NCBI GenBank assembly: GCA_036278935.1
Contig: DASUKA010000175.1
Coordinates: forward strand, 1-62,345
DNA: 62,345 bases
Direction: 5' to 3'
Origin: DASSNR01 sp036278935
GTDB lineage: Bacteria; Gemmatimonadota; Gemmatimonadetes; Gemmatimonadales; Gemmatimonadaceae
Below the pieces are notes generated by a model, which ran no database searches, had not been told where the DNA came from, and was given only the letters and a program-made list of their open reading frames with translations. Of the stretch, positions 16,845 through 24,781 are shown one piece after another (position 1 is the stretch's first letter; every line of letters starts with the position of its first letter). The position numbers were made by a program, and so were the translations under genes.

Positions 16845-18440
16845 ATGGCGGCACGCGCGTACTCCTACCTCCGATTCTCGACCTCTGAACAGCAACAGGG
16901 CGACAGTTACAGGCGACAGACGAGCCTCACCCGCGAGTATGCGCGAAGGAAGGGCTTGGAACTGGACGACGAGCTGACCTTTCACGACCTCGGCGTTTCG
17001 GGCTGGCAGGGGAAGAATGTGGATGCGGGAAGGCTCGGGGCCTTCTTGGAGGCGGTGAGGGTGGGGCAGGTGCCGCGCGGAAGCTACCTCCTCGTCGAAG
17101 GGCTCGACCGCATTAGCCGGATGACACCATGGAAGGCGCTTGGCGTGCTCGGAGATATATGCAGCATGGGCATCACGGTTGTTACCATCTCCGGCATCAT
17201 AGGCCCACGCGAGTACACGTCGGAGACCTTAGGCGACCCGACGCTCCTACTCGGAAGTGTCGTTGAGTTCATCCGCGCGAATCAGGAGAGCGAGGTGAAA
17301 TCGCGTCGCCTCAAAGCCGCGTGGAACAACAAGCGCGCAGCACTGGCCGAACGGAAGATGACGGGGAGGTGCCCCGCTTGGCTGCGGCTCGACAAGCGCA
17401 CCGGAAACTTTGTCATCATCCGAGAGCGTACGAAGATCGTGAAGCGAATCTTCAGGGAGACGCTGAAGGGTTACGGACAGAACAAAATCGCGCAGCGGTT
17501 GAACCGCGAGGGTGTGCCGGTGTTCGGGCGCGGTAAGCTCTGGTACCGTAGCTACGTGGTGAAGATACTGAGCAACGAATCGGTCATCGGCACCCTCATT
17601 CCGCACACACTCGAATACAACGACGGGAAGCGCACGCGAAAGCCGCTCGACAAGGTGCAGGGATACTACCCCGCTGTCATTGATGCGGAGACGTTCCAGC
17701 GCGTCCAAGCGATGGGGAATGAGACGCGCGCACCCCTTCGGGGACGACATGCGAGCGGGGAAGTACGGAATATCCTCGGCGGGCTTGGGCGGTGTGGTAG
17801 ATGCGGCGGATCAATGACGCGCGTGAACAAGGGCGAACCGCCGAAGGGAGGCGCTTACCTCGTCTGCACGCGGGCGAAGACCGGGGCAGGGTGTAAGTAT
17901 CGTACGTTCCGATACGACCATATCGAGCGGACCATCTGCGATAACGCCGCGTGGCTACTTGGCACGGCTCCCGCAGGCGATAAGGGCGAGGACCTCGACA
18001 GAGAACTAGAGCGCGTGGACGGCAACATCGCGGGCATCGAAGATGGCATCGCGCGGCTAATCGATGTCATTCAGGGGGGTGGCTCGTCGTCTCTCACGGC
18101 GCGCATCCGGGCACTGGAAGACGAGCGCGAGGCACTCACGAAGCGCCGCGACGAACTTGAGGCAAGACAGGCACTACGACAGGGCGCGCTCGTGCGGCAC
18201 AAACTAGCCGACCTCGACGGCGCCATGCGGGCGGACACTCTCGATCGGACAGCGGTAAACGCACTACTCCGACAGGTGTTCTCTGGCATCACCGTGGATG
18301 CGCAGCGGGGAACATTGATGTTCGCGTGGAAGCACGGTGGGGAAAGCGAAATCCCCTTTGCATGGCCTGAAGATGAGCCGGGAGCGACTGCACGCGACGA
18401 TGAGGCCCGAAGGTTGAGCCGGAACGCGCCGGGCCGTTAG
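16845..18440 (+). CDS. large serine recombinase (integrase) of the element
   Basis: 531 residues. The resolvase domain opens with AYSYLRFSTSEQQ, with catalytic Ser12 and Arg10, and contains LVEGLDRISRMTP with further catalytic Arg residues. The recombinase domain (about 165-300) has GYGQNKIAQRLNREGVPVF. A zinc ribbon follows near 325-365 (CGRCGGSM with later Cys residues), then a coiled-coil stretch (about 385-455). This layout is that of phiC31/A118-type integrases acting on short attB and attP sites. ATG 16845 has an AAGGGG ribosome site 7 bases before it. The gene is directly at attL and in frame with the ComM fragment, so it may be transcribed from the comM promoter while integrated. Confidence 0.95.
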   Translation: MAARAYSYLRFSTSEQQQGDSYRRQTSLTREYARRKGLELDDELTFHDLGVSGWQGKNVDAGRLGAFLEAVRVGQVPRGSYLLVEGLDRISRMTPWKALGVLGDICSMGITVVTISGIIGPREYTSETLGDPTLLLGSVVEFIRANQESEVKSRRLKAAWNNKRAALAERKMTGRCPAWLRLDKRTGNFVIIRERTKIVKRIFRETLKGYGQNKIAQRLNREGVPVFGRGKLWYRSYVVKILSNESVIGTLIPHTLEYNDGKRTRKPLDKVQGYYPAVIDAETFQRVQAMGNETRAPLRGRHASGEVRNILGGLGRCGRCGGSMTRVNKGEPPKGGAYLVCTRAKTGAGCKYRTFRYDHIERTICDNAAWLLGTAPAGDKGEDLDRELERVDGNIAGIEDGIARLIDVIQGGGSSSLTARIRALEDEREALTKRRDELEARQALRQGALVRHKLADLDGAMRADTLDRTAVNALLRQVFSGITVDAQRGTLMFAWKHGGESEIPFAWPEDEPGATARDDEARRLSRNAPGR

Positions 18441-18562
18441 GCCGTGCATGGGCGCATCAGCCGCGTTGCGATTAGGTGACCTATTAGGAAGGGAGAATGC
18501 GGCAGCAATCACCCGGCAGATTAGGAGCCGACGCGCTCCACTGAACGGGGAACCCTTACGCG

Positions 18563-18601
18563 GACACCGGAGAGTCCATACACGGGCCTTCCGGTGTCTT
18601 T
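18563..18601 (+). terminator. Rho-independent terminator after the integrase
   Basis: Perfect 9-bp arms GACACCGGA (18563-18571) and TCCGGTGTC (18590-18598) are followed by TTT. It lies 120 bp after the integrase stop and would separate integrase transcription from the downstream cargo. The rest of 18441-18672 shows no gene. Confidence 0.65.
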
Positions 18602-18672
18602 GCGTTTCCCAGGCGCCGCTCGTGCGCCGCTCACATACTCACGCAGGAGTACGAACGAGAAGGATGAACAGG

Positions 18673-18867
18673 ATGACCATCAACGAACGGCGCGTCTATC
18701 GACAAATCGCATTCCCCGTAAGCGCCTTCGACGTGTTCTGCGGGTTGCGCCGGAAGTGGCGCGTAGAGACGAACGGCGAAGCGTTGACGCGACTACTATT
18801 GAGCGCAGGGCGGCCCCTCTTGACGGACAATGGCGGAAGTGAATTGGGCGAACGCGACCTCGACTGA
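18673..18867 (+). CDS. small ribbon-helix-helix-like protein
   Basis: 64 residues from ATG 18673, with AGAAGG 9 bases upstream; ATG 18664 is too close to that site. The order strand (VYRQIAFPVS), helix (AFDVFCGLRRKWR), short turn, helix (TNGEALTRLLLSAG) matches the Arc/CopG ribbon-helix-helix plan used by small DNA-binding repressors and partition partners. The end overlaps the ParB-like gene by 38 bp, suggesting coupled translation. Possible roles are autorepressor of this operon or centromere-binding partner. The fold is inferred by eye only. Confidence 0.5.
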   Translation: MTINERRVYRQIAFPVSAFDVFCGLRRKWRVETNGEALTRLLLSAGRPLLTDNGGSELGERDLD

Positions 18868-19672
18868 GCTTGCGGCACGGTGGGAAGCGGAAGGGCACGG
18901 GCTGACGGATGCACTGTTGAAGCAGACACGCGCAACACTTACAACGCTGCACGTCGCGCCGAAGGTGTTCCAGCCGCGCGACCTTCAAGAGCAATCGTGG
19001 AAGAAAGAGCAGCACATCAGGAACCTCGTCAGCGCCATCCGCCAGGGCGCGGCACTTGATCCTATCGTTGTGTTCCCCATCGCCGGCGCACGCATCGTCG
19101 TTGATGGTCACTGTCGCTTGCTTGCATATCAGCAGGCGGGACGACGCGGCAAGGTGCCTGTGCAGTACCTACGAGGGAGCTTCGCGGATGCCTTGTTGTT
19201 TTCCGCAGAGGCGAACTCGAAAGACAAGCTGCCTCTGACGAAAGCGGAGAAGCTGGAGGCTGCGTGGCGTCTCGTGCTATACGACGGAGCGCGAGGCGTC
19301 TACACCCTACGTGACATCGCTACGAAGACAGGCGTAAGTAAGTCCACCGTGGACAACATGAAGACGTACCTTCAAGAGAGCCCCGCAGGCAGCGCGAACG
19401 ACCCGCGCGGGGGCACTTGGGCGGATGCCAAGGGGGCACGTCGGGACGAACTGGAATACGATGAGCGATGGGAGGAAAGGCTAGTGAGCGATTGGGCCGA
19501 TCGTCTCAAGGACACCTTCGGGGACAAGCCGATGAAGATGCCGGTCACTTTCATCGAGGCGCTACGGCGGGCATATCCGCGTGCATGGGATGCCTTGCTC
19601 GACGAAGTCGCAGAGGGTTATAAGGACGACGTGCAGCGGCGAGCCGAGGAGATGGCCGAGAGCGATTTCTGA
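18830..19672 (+). CDS. ParB/Srx-fold protein with helix-turn-helix
   Basis: 280 residues. The ParB N-terminal domain is visible as HIRNLVSAIRQGAALDPIVVF and ARIVVDGHCRLLAYQQAG, where the ParB box reads DGHCR (92-96) instead of the GERR/GERRxR of chromosomal CTPase ParBs. A helix-turn-helix follows (LRDIATKTGVSKSTVDNMKTYL, about 159-180). Such proteins occur on plasmids and phages as partition, regulatory or nuclease-like factors. No ParA ATPase is present. It overlaps the small upstream gene and is followed by the palindrome-rich region, which could contain its binding site. Confidence 0.78.
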   Translation: MAEVNWANATSTELAARWEAEGHGLTDALLKQTRATLTTLHVAPKVFQPRDLQEQSWKKEQHIRNLVSAIRQGAALDPIVVFPIAGARIVVDGHCRLLAYQQAGRRGKVPVQYLRGSFADALLFSAEANSKDKLPLTKAEKLEAAWRLVLYDGARGVYTLRDIATKTGVSKSTVDNMKTYLQESPAGSANDPRGGTWADAKGARRDELEYDERWEERLVSDWADRLKDTFGDKPMKMPVTFIEALRRAYPRAWDALLDEVAEGYKDDVQRRAEEMAESDF

Positions 19673-19959
19673 CTTTGCTGTGTGGGAGGGCTGGCGGCGC
19701 CGCATCCTTGGAAGGCTCGCCAGCCCCACACCCCCGGCTCGCTTCGCTCCCCGGTGGGGCAGGCTCCGCAGGGTTCACTTGCGGACATTTGAAGGGCACG
19801 GGATGAGCACTTTCAGGGGAACTTGGGGAGAACCTTCAGGGGGGGCACGCGGGGCGTCTGAAGGCGTCCATCCCCTTACACGTCCAAATGGACAACGCGG
19901 CCACTGCGGCACGGAGGGGCGAAGCGATACCCCCGCAACACCTTACGGCGCACCCCGAG

Positions 19960-19978
19960 GGTGTTGACCTTCAACACC
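19960..19978. repeat. 8-bp-arm palindrome, candidate protein-binding site
   Basis: GGTGTTGA and TCAACACC are exact reverse complements around CCT. A third half-site CAACACC at 19936-19942 pairs with the first arm as well. It does not match the chromosomal parS sequence. Confidence 0.5.
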
Positions 19979-20243
19979 TCGACCTCGCCAGAAATGCGGC
20001 GCGATTTTTCGAGCGGGCATAACGGGGGCCGCCGGGCAAGCACTTTCCCCCCATGCCCCCGCCGCGCTAATTGGCCAGCGGAAGGACACCCCACCTACCT
20101 TCACCATCCGCCCCGCCATCGATCAACCCGCGCTGTGCGTCGAGGATCGCTTGTAACGAAACCGCCCGTCCCAGAAGTAGCACCTCACACCGAAACCGGC
20201 TCAGCGGGGCAATGCGTGCGATTGCTGGGCATTCAGGTAGCAC

Positions 20244-20271
20244 TTGCGGGGAGCGATACGATCGTTACATT
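20244..20271 (+). promoter_or_regulatory. possible promoter of the small recombinase
   Basis: TTGCGG (20244-20249) and TACATT (20266-20271) are 16 bp apart. A CACCG/CGGTG inverted repeat just downstream could be an operator. The match to consensus is moderate. Confidence 0.3.
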
Positions 20272-20327
20272 AGCACCGACGTTCGACGGTGTAATTGTGA
20301 CACCACGTTCTCAGGGAGAGGCAGATC

Positions 20328-21002
20328 ATGGCGCACGGCAAGTTTGTCGGGTACTTCCGTGTATCGACAGCACGGCAGGGGCGTTCAGGTTTAGGACTGG
20401 ACGCGCAACGTAAGACGGTCGAAGACTACCTGAACGGCGGGCGGTGGGCACTCGTAGCAGAGTTCACCGAGGTAGAGTCTGGCAAGCGCAACGACCGCCC
20501 CGAACTTGCAAAGGCACTCGCTACGTGTCGCCTGCACAACGCCACCCTCGTCGTTGCCAAGCTCGACCGCCTCTCACGCAACGCTGCATTTCTACTGACG
20601 CTGCGGGACAGCGGAGTAGAGTTTGTGTGCGCCGATATGCCAGAGGCGAACAGGATGACGGTGGGCGTGATGGCGCTTGTTGCCGAGCACGAGCGCGACG
20701 CCATCTCGCAGCGGACTAAGGCAGCACTTGCGGCTGCGAAGCGACGCGGTGTGAAGCTCGGCAATCCTGGCCATCTCACGACGAAGGCGCGACGGCTGGG
20801 CGTGGAGGCGAGTGCCATGCGACGCGCAGCGATTGCTCGACAGCGGGCGGACGACCTCGCCCCGATCATTGGGGAGCTTCAGGCGGGGGGAGCAATGAGC
20901 CTGCGCGAACTGGCGCGGGGGCTGAACGAGCGGGGCATTCTAACAGCGCGCGGGGGGGCGTGGACGGCTACCCAGGTACAGCGGCTACTCGCGCGCTTCT
21001 AG
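20328..21002 (+). CDS. serine recombinase, resolvase/invertase type
   Basis: 224 residues, with GGGAGAGG as ribosome site. The N-terminus MAHGKFVGYFRVSTARQ has catalytic Ser13, and LVVAKLDRLSRNAAFLLTL and MALVAEHERDAISQRTKAAL complete the resolvase catalytic domain and E helix. The C-terminal part has MSLRELARGLNERGILTARGGAW and ATQVQRLLARF, the DNA-binding segment of this subclass. It may resolve element dimers, help excision, or invert a segment. It is smaller than the integrase and lacks the zinc ribbon and coiled coil. Confidence 0.93.
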   Translation: MAHGKFVGYFRVSTARQGRSGLGLDAQRKTVEDYLNGGRWALVAEFTEVESGKRNDRPELAKALATCRLHNATLVVAKLDRLSRNAAFLLTLRDSGVEFVCADMPEANRMTVGVMALVAEHERDAISQRTKAALAAAKRRGVKLGNPGHLTTKARRLGVEASAMRRAAIARQRADDLAPIIGELQAGGAMSLRELARGLNERGILTARGGAWTATQVQRLLARF

Positions 21003-21141
21003 CCCGTCAGCACGTCGGCCGCGTATGCGTGATTGTTTCGTGCGCTGTACCGATGTGTTTTCGTTGCCCCTCAGCGCACCTAGCGGTCATCCATCGTAGG
21101 CGTAACTTCCCCGCTTGAACCTCAGCGATGGAGCGTTCCCG

Positions 21142-21555
21142 ATGGCTGATACTGTCTCCGCTGCATCGTCGTTCCGTTCATGGCCCCGCGTTCATAAATG
21201 GCTCAGTCTTCGGGGATGGCAACAGGCTTCGATTATTGCCGCCGTGCTATGGCTCGTATGGGACACCTCGCGGGCGATGCTGCTCTCTCTCCCCGGCGGT
21301 CATGTCATGTTCGTGGCGAGCGCCTTCGCAATGGCCGTGTGCCTCCTCCGCATCTGTCACGACATCCTGAAGTACGTCCTTAACGCCATCGTGGCGAAGG
21401 ACACGCTAGACAAACTGAAGCGGGCATCTCCGCAGCAGCGGCAAGACTACTTCGACGCGCTCTATCTCCAAGAGGTGCGTAAGAAGCTGGAGGAAATGCC
21501 GTGGAGGCACCTCGTCTACAAGCAGACATCCAAGACCCATGCCGACGCGAAGTAG
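21142..21555 (+). CDS. small two-helix membrane protein
   Basis: 137 residues from ATG 21142, with GGAGCG 7 bases upstream. Two hydrophobic segments (ASIIAAVLWLVWDTSRAML and HVMFVASAFAMAVCLLRIC) are followed by a charged cytoplasmic tail (KDTLDKLKRASPQQRQDYFDAL and later KKLEEMPWRHLVYKQ). The layout recalls superinfection-exclusion or defence effectors with a membrane anchor and a small cytoplasmic domain, but I recognise no family. It lies 105 bp before the methyltransferase gene and may share its transcript. Confidence 0.55.
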   Translation: MADTVSAASSFRSWPRVHKWLSLRGWQQASIIAAVLWLVWDTSRAMLLSLPGGHVMFVASAFAMAVCLLRICHDILKYVLNAIVAKDTLDKLKRASPQQRQDYFDALYLQEVRKKLEEMPWRHLVYKQTSKTHADAK

Positions 21556-21660
21556 ACAGTACAGCGCAACGCTCATAACTCCCCCCGCAGCATCCGCCAT
21601 GCAACCGCGTGGCGGCGCCGTTCAGCATACTTCTCCCCAGTCGCCATCCCCGGACCCACC

Positions 21661-23280
21661 GTGACTGACAATCTCCTCTACTACGGCGATAACCTCGATG
21701 TGCTCAGGCGCCACATCAAAGAGGACAGCGTGGACCTTGTGTACCTCGACCCGCCGTTCAAGTCAGACAGGAACTTCAATGTCCTCTTTGCGGCGAAGGA
21801 CGGGCACCATGCAGCGGCGCAGATTCAGGCGTTCGAGGATACCTGGCATTGGGACGCAGCAGCCGCGAAGGAATATGAGGACACCGTAGAGCGCGGCGGG
21901 AAGGTGTCCGAAGTGTTGCAAGCATTCCGGTTGTTCCTCGGCACCAACGACATGTTAGCGTATCTGTCGATGATGGCGCCGCGTCTGGTTGAGCTGCATC
22001 GCGTCCTGAAGCCTACGGGCTCACTTTATCTGCATTGCGACCCTACAGCGTCTCACTATCTGAAGCTCTTGTTGGATGCGGTGTTCACACCCGAACGGTT
22101 CAGGAGCGAAATCGTTTGGAAGCGGGTTACGTCGCACAGCGATGCAAAACGCTGGAGCCCGGTGCATGACACCATCCTGTACTACGGGAAGACGGACAGC
22201 GTTACTTGGAATCCCATCTATGTTCCACACACGGATCAGTACATAACCGAGAAGTATAGGAATCAGGATGGCGATGGGCGTCGATTCATGCTCGATAACA
22301 TGACCAGCCCGAATCCGCGACCCAACATGATGTACGAGTGGAAGGGCCACGCGTCCCCGCCGAAGGGCTGGCGCTATTCGCGCGAGACGATGGCTGAACT
22401 CGACGCGCAAGGGCGCATCTGGTATCCGAAGGACAAAACCAGGCGGCCACGTATCAAGCGGTATCTGGACGAGATGCCGGGACTGCTTCTAGGTGACGTG
22501 TGGACAGACGTTGCGCCGATCAATTCGCAAGCTCAAGAGCGACTAGGCTATCCGACCCAAAAGCCCGAAGCACTGTTAGAGCGCATCATCGAAGCAAGCA
22601 GCAATCAAGGTGACACAATCCTAGACCCGTTCTGCGGCTGCGGGACAACGATAGCAGCGGCGCAGAAACTCAAGCGCCGGTGGATCGGAATCGACGTCAC
22701 GCACCTCGCCATCTCGCTTATCCGGCATCGGCTTGAAAGCGCATACAACGGTCAAGCGCAGTACAAGGTCATAGGGGAGCCGACAACGGTTGAGGACGCG
22801 AAGGTGTTAGCCGCGTCGGACCCATACCAATTCCAATGGTGGGCACTTGGCCTCGTCGGAGCGCGTGGCGCGGAGAAGAAGGGCGCCGACAGGGGCATCG
22901 ACGGGCGCTTGTACTTCCACCTCGGGGACGGAAAGACAAGACAGATCATCATCTCCGTGAAGGCAGGCAAGGTTCAAGCGTCCCATGTGCGCGACCTAGA
23001 GGGAGTCGTGCGCCGCGAAAAGGCGGACATCGGGGCGGTGCTGAGCTTCGAGGAACCGACGCGCGCCATGCGACAGGAAGCGGCAGGAGCAGGGTTCTAT
23101 GACTCGCCCTTCGGCAAGTTCCCCCGCGTGCAACTTCTCACTGTTGCGGACCTGCTCGACGGACGAGGCATCCAGTATCCACGGACGGCGGGTGTTAACG
23201 TGACCCTCAAGGCTGCGCCGAGGGTGAGGGAGACGATGCACAGGGCACAGCTAGAGCTTACGGGCTGCGACGAACCCTAG
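21661..23280 (+). CDS. site-specific DNA methyltransferase with Mrr-like nuclease-type C-terminal domain
   Basis: 539 residues. Motif IV DPPF (30-33) comes before the SAM-binding motif I in DPFCGCGTT (from 322), the order of beta-class N6-adenine or N4-cytosine methyltransferases. WIGIDVTHLAISLIRHRLE follows. The C-terminal 130 residues (GADRGIDG at about 408-416, then IIISVKAGK with Lys434, HVRDLEGVVRREKADIGAVLS) look like a PD-(D/E)XK/Mrr domain, though the usual Glu/Gln before the Lys is Ser. The protein could therefore be a single-chain modification/restriction enzyme or a regulated methylase. The start is GTG with no strong ribosome site. No specificity subunit is adjacent. Confidence 0.88.
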   Translation: MTDNLLYYGDNLDVLRRHIKEDSVDLVYLDPPFKSDRNFNVLFAAKDGHHAAAQIQAFEDTWHWDAAAAKEYEDTVERGGKVSEVLQAFRLFLGTNDMLAYLSMMAPRLVELHRVLKPTGSLYLHCDPTASHYLKLLLDAVFTPERFRSEIVWKRVTSHSDAKRWSPVHDTILYYGKTDSVTWNPIYVPHTDQYITEKYRNQDGDGRRFMLDNMTSPNPRPNMMYEWKGHASPPKGWRYSRETMAELDAQGRIWYPKDKTRRPRIKRYLDEMPGLLLGDVWTDVAPINSQAQERLGYPTQKPEALLERIIEASSNQGDTILDPFCGCGTTIAAAQKLKRRWIGIDVTHLAISLIRHRLESAYNGQAQYKVIGEPTTVEDAKVLAASDPYQFQWWALGLVGARGAEKKGADRGIDGRLYFHLGDGKTRQIIISVKAGKVQASHVRDLEGVVRREKADIGAVLSFEEPTRAMRQEAAGAGFYDSPFGKFPRVQLLTVADLLDGRGIQYPRTAGVNVTLKAAPRVRETMHRAQLELTGCDEP

Positions 23281-23290
23281 GATTGGCGCG

Positions 23291-23319
23291 TTGACAATTG
23301 CGGTTGCCGGGTCAAGAAT
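23291..23319 (+). promoter_or_regulatory. candidate promoter of the membrane protein pair
   Basis: A perfect -35 TTGACA (23291-23296) is followed after 17 bp by AAGAAT (23314-23319). It lies just after the methyltransferase stop and 39 bp before the GTG at 23358. Confidence 0.4.
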
Positions 23320-23357
23320 TGGCAGGGTCTTCTACCGTTCCAGCAACGGGAGGCAGC

Positions 23358-23924
23358 GTGGCCGACAGTGAGGGATCGTCGCAATCGCGTTCGGCAGGAA
23401 AGGATGTGGAGGAATCGGCCGCCGACAGCGGTTACGCGCGACCCACATCCCATTCCGCCCCCCCGCCGCCGTCCGCTCTTGCCCTTCGGAGCGAGGCCGA
23501 CCTGCGCGGCTTCATTCGATACTACGCGCAGGAGGAGCTAGACAAGCTCTTAGAGAGTGAAATAGCTCACATGGTCAAGGGCGAAGTAGACAAACGGATA
23601 GGTGAAGAATTGGAGTTGTATCAGGCCCGCGTCCTTAGGAAAGTGCGCGCCGAGATTGCCGCCATTCCCGAGCCGACTTCCCACGCGATAGCGGTCCCCT
23701 TGGCTCCGCAGGTTAAACCGACGAACCTGGGCAAGGAGTCGCACGACAGCCGGATATTACGGCTTTTGGGGAATGGATGCTTCGGGCTGGGCTGCTGCAT
23801 CCTAACCGGTGCCGTATCCGCCGCCGTGAGGGACCACCCCCCCGTATTGCTTCTGGCGTATCTGGTATTGGTAGCTTTGGTATCTGGTGTCGTCGGGCTG
23901 CTGTTCCATCACGTCAGGGACTGA
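23358..23924 (+). CDS. coiled-coil membrane protein of unknown function
   Basis: 188 residues from GTG 23358, which has GGGAGG about 5 bases upstream. An in-frame TTG at 23298 lacks such a site. A Ser/Ala/Pro-rich N-terminus is followed by a charged helix (YYAQEELDKLLESEIAHMVK, KRIGEELELYQARVLRKVRA) likely to form a coiled coil. Two C-terminal membrane helices follow (GCFGLGCCILTGAVSAAV and VLLLAYLVLVALVSGVVGLL). It is 9 bp before the next gene, so the pair is translated together. No family is recognised. Position in a mobile island next to a methyltransferase makes a defence or exclusion role plausible but unproven. Confidence 0.55.
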   Translation: MADSEGSSQSRSAGKDVEESAADSGYARPTSHSAPPPPSALALRSEADLRGFIRYYAQEELDKLLESEIAHMVKGEVDKRIGEELELYQARVLRKVRAEIAAIPEPTSHAIAVPLAPQVKPTNLGKESHDSRILRLLGNGCFGLGCCILTGAVSAAVRDHPPVLLLAYLVLVALVSGVVGLLFHHVRD

Positions 23925-23933
23925 GGAGTTCTA

Positions 23934-24401
23934 ATGCCAAGCTTGCATGGCGGGGCCTTCTACAAGGCGCAGACGGATCTTCAGTACGTGGTCCAAAGAG
24001 CGTACGATGAGGCGTGGTCGGTGGAAAGCCGGGCACGGCGCAGAACGGTCCTAATGCTTGAGCTTGTGGCCGTATCGCTGATCGCAACTGCGTTCGGTAT
24101 GCTCGCGATGTCGGATTATCCTACTCGACTGCTTGAAAAGCACACAGCCTCAGTCAATCTCACTGCCGCCGTCTTTCTCGTGAGCACTCTTGCTCTGGTA
24201 TGGCTATTTGTGGGCGTTGTGCTCACGGGCCCGTGGTTGTTGAAGCGGGCAGGACGTATTGCAGAACGAGAGGCGCGAGAACATGCGCAGGAGCTGCTCG
24301 ACGAAATCGGCTTGATTAGCACGGGCAGACAGGCAGCGGACGCCACGGTTTCAATACCGGTGACCTTCCATCAACCGAGCGGACACGTTCAACAGACGTA
24401 G
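23934..24401 (+). CDS. two-helix membrane protein, partner of preceding gene
   Basis: 155 residues with GAGGAG ribosome site overlapping the upstream stop region. A charged N-terminal helix (QTDLQYVVQRAYDEAW) precedes two membrane segments (LELVAVSLIATAFGMLAM and VNLTAAVFLVSTLALVWLFVGVVL). A Glu/Arg-rich amphipathic helix (AEREAREHAQELLDEIG) and a polar tail follow. The two-gene arrangement suggests a membrane complex. The function is unknown. Confidence 0.55.
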   Translation: MPSLHGGAFYKAQTDLQYVVQRAYDEAWSVESRARRRTVLMLELVAVSLIATAFGMLAMSDYPTRLLEKHTASVNLTAAVFLVSTLALVWLFVGVVLTGPWLLKRAGRIAEREAREHAQELLDEIGLISTGRQAADATVSIPVTFHQPSGHVQQT

Positions 24402-24781
24402 CGTCCTCGGCTCGCCAGTTATACAGGGACAACGAGCACAGATAGCGACACTGAACCCACCACCCGGAGTGACGCTGGGATGACGCGGCGGTATAGCGTC
24501 GTCCGGCATGAAGATCATTCATGGCTACGTCTGGGAAGTGTGGTGGCAATTCTTTAGGGGACGGCACCGAGTACTCTACGAGGTGACGGGGCGCCTCTCC
24601 ACGGACGACTGCGCAGTGGCGGCGACGGACAACGGCGGTGAGGAGAGCCCCGAGCGCGCACGCGAGACGGAACACCGCACGCAGGCACGTTGCCAGCGGG
24701 AGCCGTGAGGTCCCGCTTCGTCGTATTGAGCGCCAGCGCAGACGAGCCCCACATCTCTTAGTGGGTCTTCACGCACTAAAC
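24402..24781. other. non-coding right end of the element with stem-loop
   Basis: No convincing gene. A short ATG frame at 24508-24708 lacks a ribosome site. A 9-bp stem with one wobble pair (GGATGACGC 24478-24486/GCGTCGTCC 24496-24504) may end the membrane-protein transcript, although no T-run follows. The region ends in the attP half-site at attR. Confidence 0.4.

Larger units (their letters stand above)
19673..20327. other. palindrome-rich non-coding region (possible res/parS/origin)
   Basis: I see no convincing gene in these 655 bp. Several palindromes cluster here: GGGCTGGCG/CGCCAGCCC type arms (19687-19696/19718-19727), GCCCCAC/GTGGGGC (19723-19729/19754-19760), GTCCAaaTGGAC (19882-19893), and GGTGTTGA-CCT-TCAACACC (19960-19978). 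A further CAACACC copy lies at 19936-19942. TTCAGGGG occurs twice nearby. Its place between a ParB-like gene and a serine resolvase gene suggests a resolution, partition or replication site. Confidence 0.45.

Noticed and set aside
19936..19978. CRISPR-like short repeats (CAACACC/GGTGTTG)
   Set aside because: Only three half-sites in alternating orientation, no regular spacers and no cas genes; better explained as a binding site.
19581..20413. Several 100-150-aa frames between the ParB-like gene and the resolvase
   Set aside because: Low-complexity, Arg/Pro/Thr-rich translations with no ribosome sites, overlapping real genes and palindromes; typical of GC-rich shadow frames.
24508..24708. 66-aa frame at the right end of the element
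   Set aside because: No ribosome site, no recognisable domain, and it runs into the attR region; treated as non-coding.
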